A stretch of 64,000 nt of DNA from Epiperipatus broadwayi (Eukaryota; Onychophora; Udeonychophora; Euonychophora; Peripatidae). The stretch lies in the NCBI GenBank assembly GCA_028023455.1, contig JAQFVV010012510.1, positions 746,001-810,000 of the forward strand, in the 5' to 3' direction. The position numbers and the translations under genes are program-made. Positions 11,690-24,347 of this stretch are shown here, piece after piece. A model generated the notes under the pieces. It had not been told where the DNA came from. It did not search any database and was given only the letters and a program-made list of their open reading frames with translations. Position 1 is the first letter of the stretch. Every line of letters begins with the position of its first letter.

Positions 11690-11995
11690 AGAGTTGGAGG
11701 TTGGAGTAGATTGAAGCCTGTCCGTTAAAGTATAAAGATTTGCTATCTTTTTTATAAATAGACAACTTCCATATTTCTCGATTCTTTTTTATCTTAATAT
11801 AAACTGAGCACTGATTATATATGTATGTGGGAGATGATAATCTGGACCAACTGATGAGTGCTGGTTCAGCACGAAATACATATATTGGTAATTATTTATC
11901 TTTTCTACACGTGTGTGGTCATGTGTATCAGTAGTATGAGATAGTGTGGATAGTTGAAGGTTGCTTGAAAGTCTGAGTTCAAATCCCTATATTAA
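11690..11995 (+). mobile_element. Family B element, single plus-strand copy
   Basis: Runs from GGTTGGAGTAGATTGAAGCC through the hammerhead to TTGAAAGTCTGAGTTCAAATC. Other copies are at 12.9-13.5, 19.0-19.4, 20.9-21.4 and 40.4-40.7 kb. No TSD determined. Confidence 0.7.
11837..11895 (+). ncRNA. Type-I hammerhead ribozyme (family B)
   Basis: CUGAUGA at 11851; stem II GUGCU/AGCAC closed by G10.1-C11.1 with loop GGUUC; GAAA at 11873; stem III three pairs (A-U, U-A, A-U) with loop CA; triplet AUA with predicted cleavage after 11884. Stem I pairs ACCAA/UUGGU. Past a UGG bulge, AUAAUC faces AAUUAU with one C-A mismatch. All invariant core bases are present. AUA is a permitted NUH triplet but usually slower than GUC. 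Confidence 0.8.
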
Positions 11996-13037
11996 TAATT
12001 AGGTTCCGGGTAATAAGAATTCGTGTATTTCGAATTTTACAGTATATATAAATGTGAGTACAGACACTCCAAAAAGATTCACTTGTGAAAGAAAAGTGTT
12101 CAGAATGTAAAAACGTTTTGTACACTTTTGAACTCTAATGATTTATTGGATTATTAAAAACCTTAATATAAGACGCACACTGCATTAAACTCCGTTATCT
12201 TTTTATGTAGATAGAAATTTACAACTTTTATCAAGACACTGTTTAAAAAAAAAGTATTTGCTTTCAAACTAGTTTATTAATTAAATTACACAAATGTCAA
12301 TTTTATCAAACATTACTACTAAAATATATAATTTACAGATAAAACATGCTGTAGGTTTTATCTATCGGAAGCATTAATTTTATTTAAATGATTATTTTTA
12401 AAAAAACGTTTTACTGCCATCTAGGAATACTAATGTAAACTAATATTTTAAATTTACAAATTTAGATCATTTCAATGTTTTACCACTTGTTTTTATGAGA
12501 TACTTTTTTAATTTTATAAATCGTATTTTCAACTGCATATATCCGCCAAAAATTGATAAACGAAAATAAAATTAAGCCTATATTGTCTTATCAATATTTA
12601 TGTTTTTTTACTACATACACAAATCATATAAATATGCACCCACACAAAATAATGAACACGTTGAATTTACCTGGTATTACAGGATGTTTATTCCCGTCAA
12701 GTAGATTATAAATCTGACTTAAGAACAAAAAAATTTTGATAATCTTTTTTTTTTGAAGTGTTAATTATATTCCAAATGGATTGGGCAAACAAATATTCGA
12801 GTAATGCCCACAAAAATAAAACACAAGTGAAATTTAAACTTTAAATTGAATATCACTTACAAGCACTGAACCCATGATTTGCATTAGATATTAAAAAATT
12901 GATATTAAATTAATACACTATACAGGCTTAAACCAACATATAATGTATGCAGGGTTTGAACTCAGACTTTCACACGACCCTCAACTCTCCATGCCATCTC
13001 ATATTGCTGACCCACCTGATCACACATGTGGAAAAGA

Positions 13038-13099
13038 TAAATAATCACTAATAAGCAGATTTCATACTAAACCAGCACTCATCAGTTGGTCCAGATTAC
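13038..13099 (-). ncRNA. Degenerate hammerhead (family B)
   Basis: Core CUGAUGA and GAAA are kept; stem II is GUGCU/AGUAU, all pairs or G-U wobbles. The stem III/cleavage region reads UCUGCUUAUUAGU and stem I is weakened, so it is probably inactive. Confidence 0.55.
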
Positions 13100-13368
13100 C
13101 AACTCCACACATATATACAATCAGTGCTCAGCTTTATATTAAGATAGCCAATCTTCATACTTTAATGAACAGGTTTCAAACTACTCCAACCCATTTTATT
13201 GAAAAATAGCCAATCTTCATACTTTAATGAACAGGCTTCAAACTACTCCAACCCATTGGACGGCTGAAGAGATGTGGGTTGGAGTAGTTTGAAGCCTGTC
13301 CATTAAAGTATGAAGATTGGCTATTTTTCAGTAAAGCTGAGCACTGGTTGTATATATGTGTGGAGATG

Positions 13369-13425
13369 GTAATCTAGACCAACTGATGAGTGCTGATTTA
13401 GCACGAAATAAATTGGTGATTATTT
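13369..13425 (+). ncRNA. Hammerhead with deleted stem III (family B)
   Basis: CUGAUGA at 13383, stem II GUGCU/AGCAC, GAAA and the stem I strand UUGGUGAUUAU are present. The stem III and NUH segment is shortened to UAAA, so no proper cleavage triplet remains. Confidence 0.55.
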
Positions 13426-13529
13426 ATCTTTTCAACATGTGTGTGATCAGGTGGGTTAGCAATATGAGATGGCATGAAGAGTTGAGGGTCGTGTGAAAGT
13501 CTAAGTTCGAAAATTTGATATTAGAAAGA

Positions 13530-15130
13530 ATTATTGAGTAATTGCTTGAAATAAAAATACAATATAAATAAAACGTTGTGCTGATTTCAAATCCATCTTC
13601 TCGCAGAAAACTAACTGATGATCATTTTTTCAGATTTCGCGTACTATTAATTAATCCTTGAGATAGTTCTTAAGAAGATTATACAAGTTTAATATGCTTT
13701 CTTTTTTAATTTTTAGAAACTATTACTTAGGCCCTTTATGTTAATTTCGTTTTATTTAGATTCCGCATGGATCATAATATCATAAAAGGTAAACACTTAT
13801 TTTATGTTAAAGTATTAAGGAGATAAAATAATAACATCATGTTGTTTATACATCACACAGTATTCAAATACAATTCTTGTTCACATTCCACCAATAATAA
13901 GAAATTTCTGAAACGATAAGGATTGATTGTGTGAGGATCGAACTGTTGGACAAGCAGTTGCGGTAATAAACTTTAATGCGAGATAAAATAATAAGTTCTT
14001 GATCATTCTTAGACTTGCCTTAACATGCAGTACCTTGGTGAAAGTTAGCTTCCGTAAAATCTGACGGTTTAAAAAAACTTTCTTTAAAAAAGAGTACTTT
14101 TAAAGAAAAAGAACAGAAATTTAAAAAAATGTAAATGACATTGAATATACTCAAGGGAATTTTAAAATATAAGATTCTTAGGTCTAAAAACCAGAACAGC
14201 TGAGCTAAATTTATAAAGCAAATCTTGTTATTCTGCCTAATGATTCGCTTAAGGCGAGTAATTGATATTTTGATCTTGTCAAAGATTTGTATTAGCGTAT
14301 GAGGATCAATCAATTATGCAAAATTGAATTAATTTAGCAGATTAAGAGTATACTACATAAAAGCTCTATCATATAGCTGAAGTACATCCCATTGGAATTA
14401 AAGACTTATTTCTCTCTTAAATTTTAAGTTAAATTTCTTCTTTTCTAAAATAATAAGACCATCAAATTGACTTGTGTGTGTGCGTGTGTGTGTGGTAATA
14501 TAAAAGATTTTTAATATAAAGGTTAGCGCATTGCCAGCAATGCTCACAACATGGGGTTTGAATCCAGATCCAAGCTGGAATTTTTTTCAGCTTCTAATCA
14601 GATTTATCATTCAGATAATTGGTCCACAGCAAACTTAGCTATTCAAAACTGGTCAGTAATTGGGTGGCTAATTAATCTTAACTAGAACTAGCAAGACTAG
14701 CAGATATCGTTTATTGATCTGCGATGAAGAACATTTGGAGCTTTTGCCCGGTGGTGCTGTTTTATCATATTTTAAAAATTAAATGCCAGTATTACTTGTT
14801 TACAAATTATAACAATTAGGTGTCTTAATCTCCTCATTAAAAAAGCTTATGATTGGGCGAATTAGATACCAATTATTAAAGTAGCGATGATAACTAATAG
14901 ATGATATTACTTAGTGCTCTTATTTAAATATCATCATCATATAGAAATTACTATTATAAGCAACTATCACTTATAAAATATTCAGTAAGCTTTGTATAGG
15001 ATGTTTTGACTCGTATTTGTTAATAAAGAACATCTTGTATTTACATTACTGTAAGAACATAAACATTGTGTATAAATAATAACATATTCCATATAAAGAA
15101 TACATGTAAATACAATAATAAAAAAGTAAT
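13530..15130. other. AT-rich non-coding stretch
   Basis: Contains a TG/CG microsatellite at about 14475-14495 and a possible degraded tRNA-like promoter near 14520-14580 (GGGTTTGAATCCAG resembles a B box). The 97-residue minus frame at 14020-14313 shows no recognised domain. Confidence 0.4.
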
Positions 15131-15131
15131 C

Positions 15132-15240
15132 AAGAGGCTTATAGCTTGGGAATCCATAAGAAGTTCAATTACCAGAAATGAACCCACAGAGCCATTATCC
15201 AAATGATCGTAGATTTTCAGAGACTGCCATTCTACCAAAC
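15132..15240 (-). repeat. tRNA-derived SINE family 2, degraded
   Basis: Plus sense reads GGCTTATAGCTTGGGAATCCATAAGAAGTT..., the family 2 tail in reverse. The promoter boxes have decayed. Confidence 0.5.
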
Positions 15241-15472
15241 ATATGGAATTATAAATATATGTTGAAAATATTCTACATGTATATAATGATTAAATTTTTA
15301 ATAATCATTATTCATTTAAACTACTAAACATCACATGATCACCATTCTTTATGCTTCCACAAGCTGTTTACACAAAGGCAAAACTCTCCATACAGTAGTG
15401 CCACTCAGTGCAAGCCAGAATAATCAATGGATGCAGGAAGATTTGTGCATAAAATCTCTATAGTCCCTACTC

Positions 15473-15531
15473 ATCCAATATCCCCAGACTAGGGTCTAGC
15501 TTGTGGCTTTCATCAATGAGTAGCTTTGGAT
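15473..15531 (-). ncRNA. Inactivated hammerhead (family A)
   Basis: The minus-strand stems resemble the array ribozyme, but the core is UUGAUGA (C3 lost) and GAAA is GACC. Presumably dead. Confidence 0.6.
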
Positions 15532-15849
15532 CTGAGAGGACTTCACATAGTACTTAGGATCTAATGCAACCTTCCACCAACCACCTTTTACCTTATTAGC
15601 TCATTATAAAGCTTTGAGTCATGCCCAATAAGAATATGGTGACTGTGGTTATTAAAGAATCAATAACACCAAAAAGTATGGATGTGGAAGTGAGTTCAGA
15701 TCTATATGACTCTACCAGCTAATGAGCTTGAATTGAAAACATTATTGTGTTTTCCTTTTGGACTCAAAGCTTTATAGTTATTTAATAAGGTAAAAGGTGG
15801 CTTCTGGTATGTTGCATTAGAACCTAATATCTAGATGTAGTGCTCTCAG

Positions 15850-15908
15850 ATCCAAGACTTCTCACTGATGAAAGCCACAAGCTAGAAATTAGTCTGGGAA
15901 TATTGGAT
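15850..15908 (+). ncRNA. Type-I hammerhead ribozyme (family A, diverged copy)
   Basis: CUGAUGA at 15865; stem II AGC/GCU, loop CACAA; GAAA; stem III A-U and U-G; triplet GUC. Stem I pairs UUCUCA/UGGGAA, then an internal loop, then AUCCAA/UUGGAU. Compared with the array copies, two pairs change on both strands (stem I C-G to U-A, stem II G-C to A-U), so pairing is maintained despite divergence. Confidence 0.8.
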
Positions 15909-16199
15909 GAGTAGACACTAGATAGGGATTTTATGCACAAACTTTCCTACATCCATTGATTACTCTGACATGCAGAGTGGTGCTACTGTATGGAGAGTTT
16001 GGGCTCTGTGTCATTATGTATTTACTAAGTATTTATTGTCAGATTTTTTTACTAAGTTTTTCAATGATAAATGTACCCAAGAACTCAGTGTCACAAGAGT
16101 ATTATCCTTTGCCAATAATGATGAAGACTACTTCAAATTATAAATGTATTTTAATCAGCCCCCAAACTCTTAACTGACAAACTAAGATTAAGCTATGAT

Positions 16200-18550
16200 C
16201 TCTATTCCTTAACTAATATTCACCAGATAGTCATACAGATCAATATCTGACTGTTAGATTGACTGAGACCAGTTAACTAAATGAAGTTCTAAACTGAAAT
16301 ATGGTTGAAAAAAACTCTCAAAATAGATCAAGAGAGAACTCAAATCTTAGGTTGTTGATGTAACATACCAAATAGTGTTTCAAGACCTTTAAAACATTAA
16401 AAGCATAGTGTAACTTTAATGAAAAAAAAAGATCAACAGATAATTATAACATATGGTATTGATTGAAAAACCAAGGTATAAATATTGATGGAAAGTGATT
16501 GTTTTTACAGATAGGCAGCAAATTTTGAATTTAATAATTAAGATTACAATTATAAAATTGAAAAAAGAAGAGAATATTATAAGAATTATAATGCAAAATT
16601 AAAGTAAAAATTGGGACCATGATAGTTTTAAATGTGTGTGTAGAAAGTTAAATAAAAATAAGGGAATAGAGTAAAAAGGAATATATAATATTACAGTGAT
16701 AAAAAAAAAAACCTTTGAAAAGAATAAGTCATTTACTTTCCTGAATAGCATGATTAGATTCAATGATGAATTCAATAAAATTTTTAGCTTATGGGTGACA
16801 TTTTATAGACTATGGATTTGAATAATTACCAAAGTAAAGTAAATGAAAAAAGATGATATACTGTGAGATTAAAATAAAACTGAAAAGAAATGAGAGAAAA
16901 AGTAGAGAATAATAATAAGGCATTTCAGAGATATAATTAGTAATCCATAACAAAGAAAAACTTAAAATTGAATTAATGCCACAATTAAATTTGATATCTT
17001 AAAGAATACATCATTTTTTTTACTAATGATGAAAATAGCATCATATTAAAATTATTTTATTGTTAGCTTATCTACATTTATCTGATTAATCCAAATTATC
17101 TTTAGACTTCAGTTAACTTGATATGCATTTATTGACCATTACTGTAAGAATATCTTATATGTTTAGCTGATAATATCATGACTGAAAAATCTTCAATAAC
17201 CTGGAAAAACATTCACATGGATTTGATTCTTAGATGATTAGCATGATAGATAAATGTATTGATCATAATACTACAGTTGGTTATAATACAATAGAAAGAA
17301 TGAGCAAAGATTGAATGCCATTCTACTGGGATAAAGAACCTGGAGTTAAACTTCAAGAAACCAGGCGTAAATGTCTTCAAGAATTCACATTTAACAAATC
17401 ACTGCTACAGAATTTAACCACAAATATCAAATACTGTAATTATTTAATCCTAAAATTCTAGTTTTATTTTTTTTTATAATTTTAATTTTCTATCACATTT
17501 TTTGTTAAAGTATCTCTTTTAATATGATAAAACATTTTTTGTTCTACTTTTAACACTAATGGAATATTTTTCTATTTTATTGAACTTTGTATATCTTATT
17601 AACCATTACTTATATTCTAATATTTTAAAATTGGTATACTTTTTACTTATCATAGCTTCTTATATTTCTACCTTCAGCAGAAAATTTAATTTACATAGTT
17701 TCTCAAGTACTAATGTGGGAATTTTTCATTTTGAATGATATTTATATCAGTTTATTTGGTTTGTTCTAATTGAAATTATATTTTTGTATTGTTATCTTCT
17801 ATCACTTTTCAATGCAATCATTATATATATATATTTGTTGTACCCTTCCTTGTTGTAACAATACTCTACAAAGTATTACTATTACTTTATTATTACTAGC
17901 TCTCATTGACCTAACTTATTAGTTAATCATATTATTTAAACAACAACTGAATAAACCTAAACAATATTTTAATTAGCTCATAATACATTTTTAAAATAAT
18001 ATATCTAAGGAAATATAATAATTAATTTAATAAATTAATCAAGTCAAAACACAGATTAAATAATACGTAACAATGGTTCAAATTAAATATCCATCTTGTT
18101 TATTATTATATTAATTTAATATATGACTAGCTTATTATTTATTAATAAAAATGGTTAGGTTAAAATACTAACAAAATTTATGAAACTCTACACAACATTT
18201 AGCAAGGTAACAATTGGTTTAACATTAAGAATATACCCAAAAGATACACTCTCAATGGCATAAGAATATTACCCCTACCTAATCTATAAAAAAATACCTG
18301 TAATATTCCCATGACTCACATCACACATAAAATAAATTCTAATTAAACAATTATAAAATTTATTATAAAATACTAAAATAATTATTATTCTTTTATAAAA
18401 CATATAATGCTAAATCTAACACTAATAAAAATTCCTACTTATTATCACTTAATCTAGCTCTTCAAATTTGTCACTATCTCAGGTTCATCTTCTTTTAATA
18501 ATTACGTATAAATTAATATAATTAAATATAACGAGAGATTTTACATATAC
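16200..18550. other. AT-rich non-coding stretch
   Basis: No convincing gene, RNA or repeat boundary seen. Short A/T runs and a TA run near 17823 only. Confidence 0.5.
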
Positions 18551-18560
18551 TCAACTATAC

Positions 18561-18666
18561 TTTTTTTTTTTATGTGTCAAATTATCGGACAGAAAGCGAA
18601 CCCGCGATCCAGAGACAACTGCTTGCTTGTAAGGCAGTTGTGCTGACCACTCGGCCACTAACGCTT
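18561..18666 (-). repeat. tRNA-derived SINE, family 1
   Basis: Minus strand: GTCAAGCG, GTGGCCGAGTGGTCAGCAC (good A box), CTTACAAGC repeated, GGGTTCGCTTTC (B box), then ACACATA and a poly(A) tail of about 10. ACTATACTT occurs on both sides as a likely TSD. The acceptor-stem pairing of a true tRNA is absent. Confidence 0.75.
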
Positions 18667-19009
18667 GACTATACTTCAAAAACAATAATAAACAAAATAC
18701 AGTATTTCAAGACTCTTACATAACACATTTATTTAATTTCTGCCGATCAATAAACACAATTAAAATTATAAACTCTTATAAACATACTATTGAATATCTT
18801 TAATAAGTTCCAAATATTTTCATTTCACATTATGCTATAAAAATGTTATTATACTCTTATGTGGCATATACAGAAATATCATATTCTCAATACAATTGCG
18901 ATATCATATAATTTCTAAGTTGGCATTATCTAACTTTCTTGTTTAGCAATAATAATATCTTCTGCAATAATAATAATAATATTAATAATATTTTATCCTT
19001 ATTAACCAT

Positions 19010-19390
19010 ATTAATACATTGTACAGGCTTAACACCTGCATTTATATATGTAATATATGGGTGATTCGAACTCAGACTTTCACACAACACTGTGCCATTT
19101 TATATTGTTGACCCACCTGCTGACACATATGTTAAAAAGATCAATAATCACTAATATATGTATTTTGCACTAAGCCAGCACTCATCAGTTGGTCCAGATT
19201 ACTATCTCCACACATATATACAATCAGTACACAGCTTTATATTAAGATAGCCAATCTTCATACTTTAATGGACAGGCTTCAAACTACTCCAACCCACTAC
19301 TATTCAACCTTCCATTTCATTGAAAATCTGATGATGGAATGTTCAAAGCCCACGTTAGTGCCAAGATTATCATCCTACCCATGGTTACAA
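19010..19390 (-). mobile_element. Family B element, minus-strand copy
   Basis: Begins TTAATACATTGTACAGGCTTAA, as does the copy at 12902, and includes GAACTCAGACTTTCACAC, the hammerhead region and GGACAGGCTTCAAACTACTCC. It ends near GATGATGGAATGTTCAAAGCC. Confidence 0.7.
19144..19204 (-). ncRNA. Degenerate hammerhead (family B)
   Basis: CUGAUGA and the stem III/AUA region (UACAUAUA) are kept, but GAAA has become AAAA (G12 lost) and stem II is disturbed (GUGCU/AGUGC). Predicted inactive. Confidence 0.6.
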
Positions 19391-19399
19391 ATATAATAG

Positions 19400-20940
19400 A
19401 AAAGAGTAGTTAATGCACAAATGTGTCCTGTTATACAAAATTTAAAAATGAAATAGAAATATGGCATTAATAACTTTTATTAGTCATTTATTGGATTAGA
19501 ATTATCCATTTAATGGATATTTTTGTAGTATAATTTTCCTACATCATTTTCACACAAGATAGGGACTGATTTTTATCCATTTTTAACACCTTGTGGATGT
19601 AATCATAAACATATGACTAGAGATGTTAAAAAGATGTATGGTTTCCAAGATGTACCTTCTCTTACACATATCTTTATTATTGTTCAGTATATATATACAA
19701 TTTAATTGTTAAATGTCAAACTTACTGAGCTCACAATTTTGATACAAACACTTAATGGAAATATATTAATAATATTCATTAGTCATTTATTAGATTAGAA
19801 AATATGGTAGAAAATCCATTGTTTCATTTTTAATTTTATATTTACAGTAACAATAAATTATTGGCTACACAATTTACTTGTATATGATTTTTAATGCAAA
19901 ATGAAAGCTAAATAAATGCATTATAGATTTGGACAATGATAACATTCAAAGCTAACATTAATCATATTAGTGGTATTTACATATGGATGACATTTCTGAA
20001 CTGGAATTATCAGTTACTTGAACAACAGTTAAAATGAATGGTTAATGTCCAAAACATATCTTCCATGAAGATGAATAAACTTCTTCACTGTGTGACAAAA
20101 TATTGAATAGAAAATATAGTACATGGAATATTGAAGATTTAATATCACTTAAATTAATTTACATATCCTTATGTAAATGTTTCTAAATATTTTCTCCATC
20201 CTTTTACATAAACTCTCCATTTTCAGTAGCTAAAATATGCCACACATCAAACTGCCTTTATCCAATGTCAGTTTGTCTTTTATAACTTCTTTTTCTTGGT
20301 AATAACCTCTATATTCCCTCATTTCTTATAATCGTTGTATCTCTTTATTCCCATGCAAATGTCTGAAGATATTTATTCCTTTCCACACTAAATATGATAC
20401 TTATTCATCTCCCAAGATGACAAATCTATTTTTTCTCCTATAAAGACTTCCAGTTGTTTCCACCTAATTATATCCCACCCCTTGTATATTTGTAAAACCA
20501 ATTTTTATATCACTGTTCCTTCTTTTAATTTATTTATATATATATATATATACAGTATATTCTTCTTAGATAATATCTATAAAATAAAATAAAATCTACT
20601 CATATTATTTCATTCATATCTTCATTTTTTTAAAAAATCTTAATAAACCTTCCCCAAATATAAACATATATTTCTATTAAGAAGCAATGAGATGCAGTTA
20701 CTTTCAGTCTAAAGATGTTTCAAATGCTATTGATTTATACCACTTTATTCTTAATTACTTTTTCTTTTATCCCATTTTTCAAAAATATTGTTTTATTATT
20801 TTACTTTCAATTTCTGTTATTTTTCATCCACCTTTAAAAGACCCATCTCTGTTTTTTTTTTCCTCATCTTTTTTAATATATACATGTTTGCACTTCTTAT
20901 TCTCTTCGTTATATACTACTAATAATATTTGAAATACAGG
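19400..20940. other. AT-rich non-coding stretch
   Basis: Nothing supported beyond a TA microsatellite near 20530-20552. The 81-residue frame at 20687 is low-complexity. Confidence 0.5.
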
Positions 20941-21069
20941 GATTCTACATATATATGGAACTTAATTGTAAATATAGGGGATTTGAACACAGGCTTTCAA
21001 GAACCCTTCAACTCACCACACTATCTCATACCACTGATGCAAATGACCACACACATGTAGAAAAGATAA

Positions 21070-21129
21070 ATAATCACCAATATTTAGTATTTCGTGCTGA
21101 ACCAGCACTCATCAGTTGATCCAGATTAT
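21070..21129 (-). ncRNA. Type-I hammerhead ribozyme (family B)
   Basis: Minus strand: stem I AUAAUC/GAUUAU and AUCAA/UUGGU (one U-G pair) with a UGG bulge; CUGAUGA; stem II GUGCU/AGCAC with G-C closure; GAAA; short stem III; AUA triplet. All invariant core bases are present. Confidence 0.8.
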
Positions 21130-21287
21130 CATCTCTCACACTCATATATATAATCAAAGCTCAGTTTCGTCTTTATATTTTCAATTGGTATGGATGGCTG
21201 GAGTAGATTGAAGCCTGTCCATTAAAGTATGAAGATTTGCTATCTAAATATAAACTGACCATTGATTATATTTATGTGAGGGAGATG

Positions 21288-21347
21288 ATAATCTGGACCA
21301 ACTGATGAGTGCTGGTTCAGCACGAAATACTAAATATTGGTGATTAT
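21288..21347 (+). ncRNA. Type-I hammerhead ribozyme (family B), best copy
   Basis: CUGAUGA at 21302; stem II GUGCU/AGCAC, loop GGUUC; GAAA 21324-21327; stem III A-U, U-A; AUA with predicted cut after 21336. Stem I is 5 bp (ACCAA/UUGGU), a 3-nt UGG bulge and 6 bp (AUAAUC/GAUUAU), all Watson-Crick. The bulge is placed where natural type-I ribozymes carry the stem I element that contacts loop II. Confidence 0.85.
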
Positions 21348-22392
21348 TTATCTTTTCTACATGTGTGTGGTCATGTGTATCAGTGGTATGAGATATCCCA
21401 CATACAACAAATTCAAATCTTTGATGGCAATTTGATATGAAATGTCTTCGTCGACAGTCATTCTAAGTGTCTGTGCATATATTCAGAAACCTGCTCCCTC
21501 TGAAACTATATCCATAATAAATACATCCATTTTTAATTATTATCATCATTTTTCAAATCTAATTTCTTTTTCGTCTTATATCTCATTTTGATAAAAACAT
21601 TTTCATTAATTTGACTATTATATTCTCCATTTCTCTCGTTCTATATTCAGTTTACTGTGAATCTCTTTTAACAATGTACACACCAATAAATAAATGTTCA
21701 TTATCTTATTAACGGCACTTGTGCTTTCGTGGGATCTAAAACTCCTGTATAGCACTAAATAACAAAAAACTTTCTCTAGTTTATACATTCACATATTATA
21801 TATTTTTCTTCTACTACCACTCTAGGCCAATTTTTTTACTTCCATATTGGTTTTTTATATATAACTCTGTTTTCTCCCCTAATTTATCAATTTTATTTTT
21901 TTAACATTCTCCAAACATTTCTTATCCTAGAATAAATTCATCACGTTGCATTATACTGACATCTAGAGACCATATTACAAACTATTTTTGAAATTACCTT
22001 CAGAAAAAAAATTTTCTTTTATTATTTTAATTAATGCATTTTATTTTAAAAGTAAAAAATACAAAAACAAACCTGGAATAAAATAAATAATAAATATCGC
22101 TGTCAACAAATCATTCATAATTTTTACTTATATATAGTAGATTCTAAAAAAAAAAAAAACGAAAACTTACTTTTATTCTAAACAATGCTTTCAAGACTGT
22201 TTTAATTAAACAACAATCAAAGAAAAAAAAGAATTATTTTTTGTAGTTTTTAGTACTTACGTATAATTTCTGAATTTGATTTTATCATTTAGTAACAGCT
22301 TAATTAAATCTTGTGCCTTGATGGATAGCTAAGAAACTAATTTTTTAATAAGTCGGTTTTCTTTATTCATGTATAAAATTCAAGAAAAAAAA

Positions 22393-22500
22393 AATATATG
22401 GCTTTATTATTCGGGAATTCATAAGAGATTTGAGCACCTGACCAGTGAGTGTCAGAATCGATCCTGGAACCTCTTGATCCAAATTGGACACAGTTTGGCG
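22393..22500 (-). repeat. tRNA-derived SINE, family 2
   Basis: The minus strand contains AGGTTCCAGGATCGATTCTG (B-box region), GACACTCACTGGTCAGGTGC and the tail CCGAATAATAAAGCCATAT. Its tail matches the plus-strand copy at 23080-23185. Confidence 0.6.
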
Positions 22501-22640
22501 TTGTTGGTACAGCGTCCGACTTGGGATTAGCCATTTATTACTATAATGGGAACTACCGTACTCATCACTACTGAGTTTAAATCCTGGAACTCAACTAGCA
22601 GATAAGGCAGTGTGACTAATTATTATTATTAAAAAAAGAA
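22495..22640 (+). repeat. Possible tRNA-like SINE
   Basis: TGGCGTTGTTGGTACAGCG resembles an A box and GAGTTTAAATCCTGG a degraded B box, spaced wider than normal. It abuts the family 2 SINE. Weak. Confidence 0.35.
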
Positions 22641-23079
22641 TTAAACTGACACCTATCAGTTATATTTCCTAATCCCCTTATTTGGATAACCATCTCCATC
22701 ATGGTCGGCCAAGCTTAACCAAAATGGAGCATTTTATAAAGACCAAAAACTTTAAGTACCACTTTCCTAGAAAGATGCCTTACCTTAGTGAAAGACACAC
22801 CCAACATTCCCTTAAAGATTATCCCATATACTAGCTCTCTTACTCTACTGCTTAAGGTGAATAGCCTATCTTACAATAAATACGCATATAATTCATTAAT
22901 CATGGGGTGAGGTGAGTAAAATATTGAACACCAGTTCTCGATCAAATACAATCAAAAAATATTTTTTTAATCATAATTAGAAATATTAAAAGAAACATAC
23001 AAAATAATAATAAACATTTTAAAATAATTATAATAAAAATATCACACAAGAAGTACTTTAGTGTGATATCTGATTTTGA

Positions 23080-23185
23080 CTATTATTTAGTAGCAGCTTC
23101 GAGAGGTCCCACGATCGATTCTGATGCTCACTGGTCTGGTCCTTGAAGTTTTTATGAACTCGCGAATAATAAAGCCATATACCTT
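23080..23185 (+). repeat. tRNA-derived SINE, family 2
   Basis: GAGAGGTCCCACGATCGATTCTGATG (B-box region), CTCACTGGTCTGGTCC and the tail GCGAATAATAAAGCCATAT followed by an A/T tract. The head is truncated. Confidence 0.55.
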
Positions 23186-23903
23186 TTTTTTTTAAATTCA
23201 AGGAAAAGTAAAAATTGGGTAAGATAGAGTACAATTATTTTAATTGGCTGAAAAGAGAATAAAATCTTAATTCGGACAAACGATGACTCATATAAATGCT
23301 GGACAGGTATTTTAAACTGTTTCACGTGTTATTTTGATAATTACATTTGGTTCTTTTGAAAATAAATTTATATCTGAGAAATCAAAAATAACTTTTAAAA
23401 AAAGGTTACCATTATTTTAATATTCATCGTTGCTATGGTAAATACTTATCAAAGGAAGAAAAAGTCCTAAGATGTGCTTAAAGATTTCGGAATTGCAGAT
23501 ACAAGGCGAAAGTGGATTCTTGAGAAAAAACTGAAGGCACTATTTTAGTTTTTTATGGAAAATGAGACCAAAAAAAAAAATTAAGTAGGTTTCCCCACAG
23601 TTTTTAGAAAATTCTTAAAAGCGAAATTGTAAATTAATAATAATAATTAACACATGTTGTTAACTAATTATAGATCCAGGTTGAAGTTTATGTCTGCTCA
23701 TTTAACTAAACACAATGTCTATTATTGTTTTTCCACCTTGCAAGTCTTGGGATGAAAATATTGTATTCAGTTTTGACTTTAAAAAAAAAATTCTAATTGT
23801 TAAAATAACAAATAAATCCCCCACAATTGTAAAATGTTGAATGCAAATAGCATTTTTACATGGAAATATTTTAAATATTATTTACTAAGCGCAAGCAGTT
23901 CGT

Positions 23904-24045
23904 AATTAAAGTGAAAGGCTTATAAAATCTCTGTCTTGTGTTGCGACTTGAGAGCTTTCTATATAGTCATCATTACATCTGATTGGCTATCATATAAGCA
24001 TTCTAAAATGCGCATGCGAGAAGGTTTCCGCCTTTCACTTTAATT
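23904..24045. mobile_element. Small MITE-like element, 16-bp perfect TIRs
   Basis: AATTAAAGTGAAAGGC at 23904-23919 is exactly inverted at 24030-24045. Total 142 bp, interior less AT-rich than its surroundings (contains GCGCATGCG). No transposase. TSD uncertain. Confidence 0.6.
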
Positions 24046-24347
24046 ATGGAAATGCTTTATAACTTCATTTAAACTGGTTACAGAATACAAAAACACCCGA
24101 AAGATGGGTCAAACTTTGATTATTAAGTGTAATCTGTATCAATGACAACTGAATTAGATATAAACGATTCACATCTAAATAATAAAAAAGAAAGAACGAT
24201 AAATGATTAAAAATTAATTCACATGTAGTCTAAACAAATATCCCAATTATTTATGGTAAAATTCTAAAGAAATAAAAATGATTGATTTTATTAATTTTAT
24301 CTTATTTAAGAATAAAAAGTGTACTTATTTGTTGTATTTTGAAATAA

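Larger units (their letters stand above)
12902..13515. mobile_element. Family B inverted pair
   Basis: Left arm (minus sense) about 12906-13235, right arm (plus sense) about 13262-13510. The shared block is GGTTGGAGTAGTTTGAAGCC. Part of the left arm is duplicated in tandem around 13140-13260 (TAGCCAATCTTCATACTTTA twice). Near-identical flanks AAAATTGATATTA (12895) and AAAATTTGATATTA (13510) may be a TSD with a one-base indel. Confidence 0.7.
15325..15990. mobile_element. Family A inverted pair; right arm is a near-complete unit
   Basis: Left arm (minus sense) about 15325-15615; right arm (plus) about 15620-15990. The right arm parallels the tandem-array unit for most of its length: a GGTGACTGTGGTTATTAAAGA-type block, GAGTTCAGA..ATATGACT, GGTAAAAGGTGG, then the ribozyme and the terminal GGTGCTACTGTATGGAGAG. 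It is the diverged single-copy relative of the 466-bp array unit. No TSD determined. Confidence 0.75.
20945..21400. mobile_element. Family B inverted pair with two complete hammerheads
   Basis: Left arm (minus sense) about 20985-21180 and right arm (plus) about 21195-21395 meet near 21190. The arms are near-identical over AGAAAAGATAAATAATCACC and the whole ribozyme. A transcript from either strand would carry one ribozyme and the antisense of the other, and could also fold into a long hairpin. Confidence 0.75.
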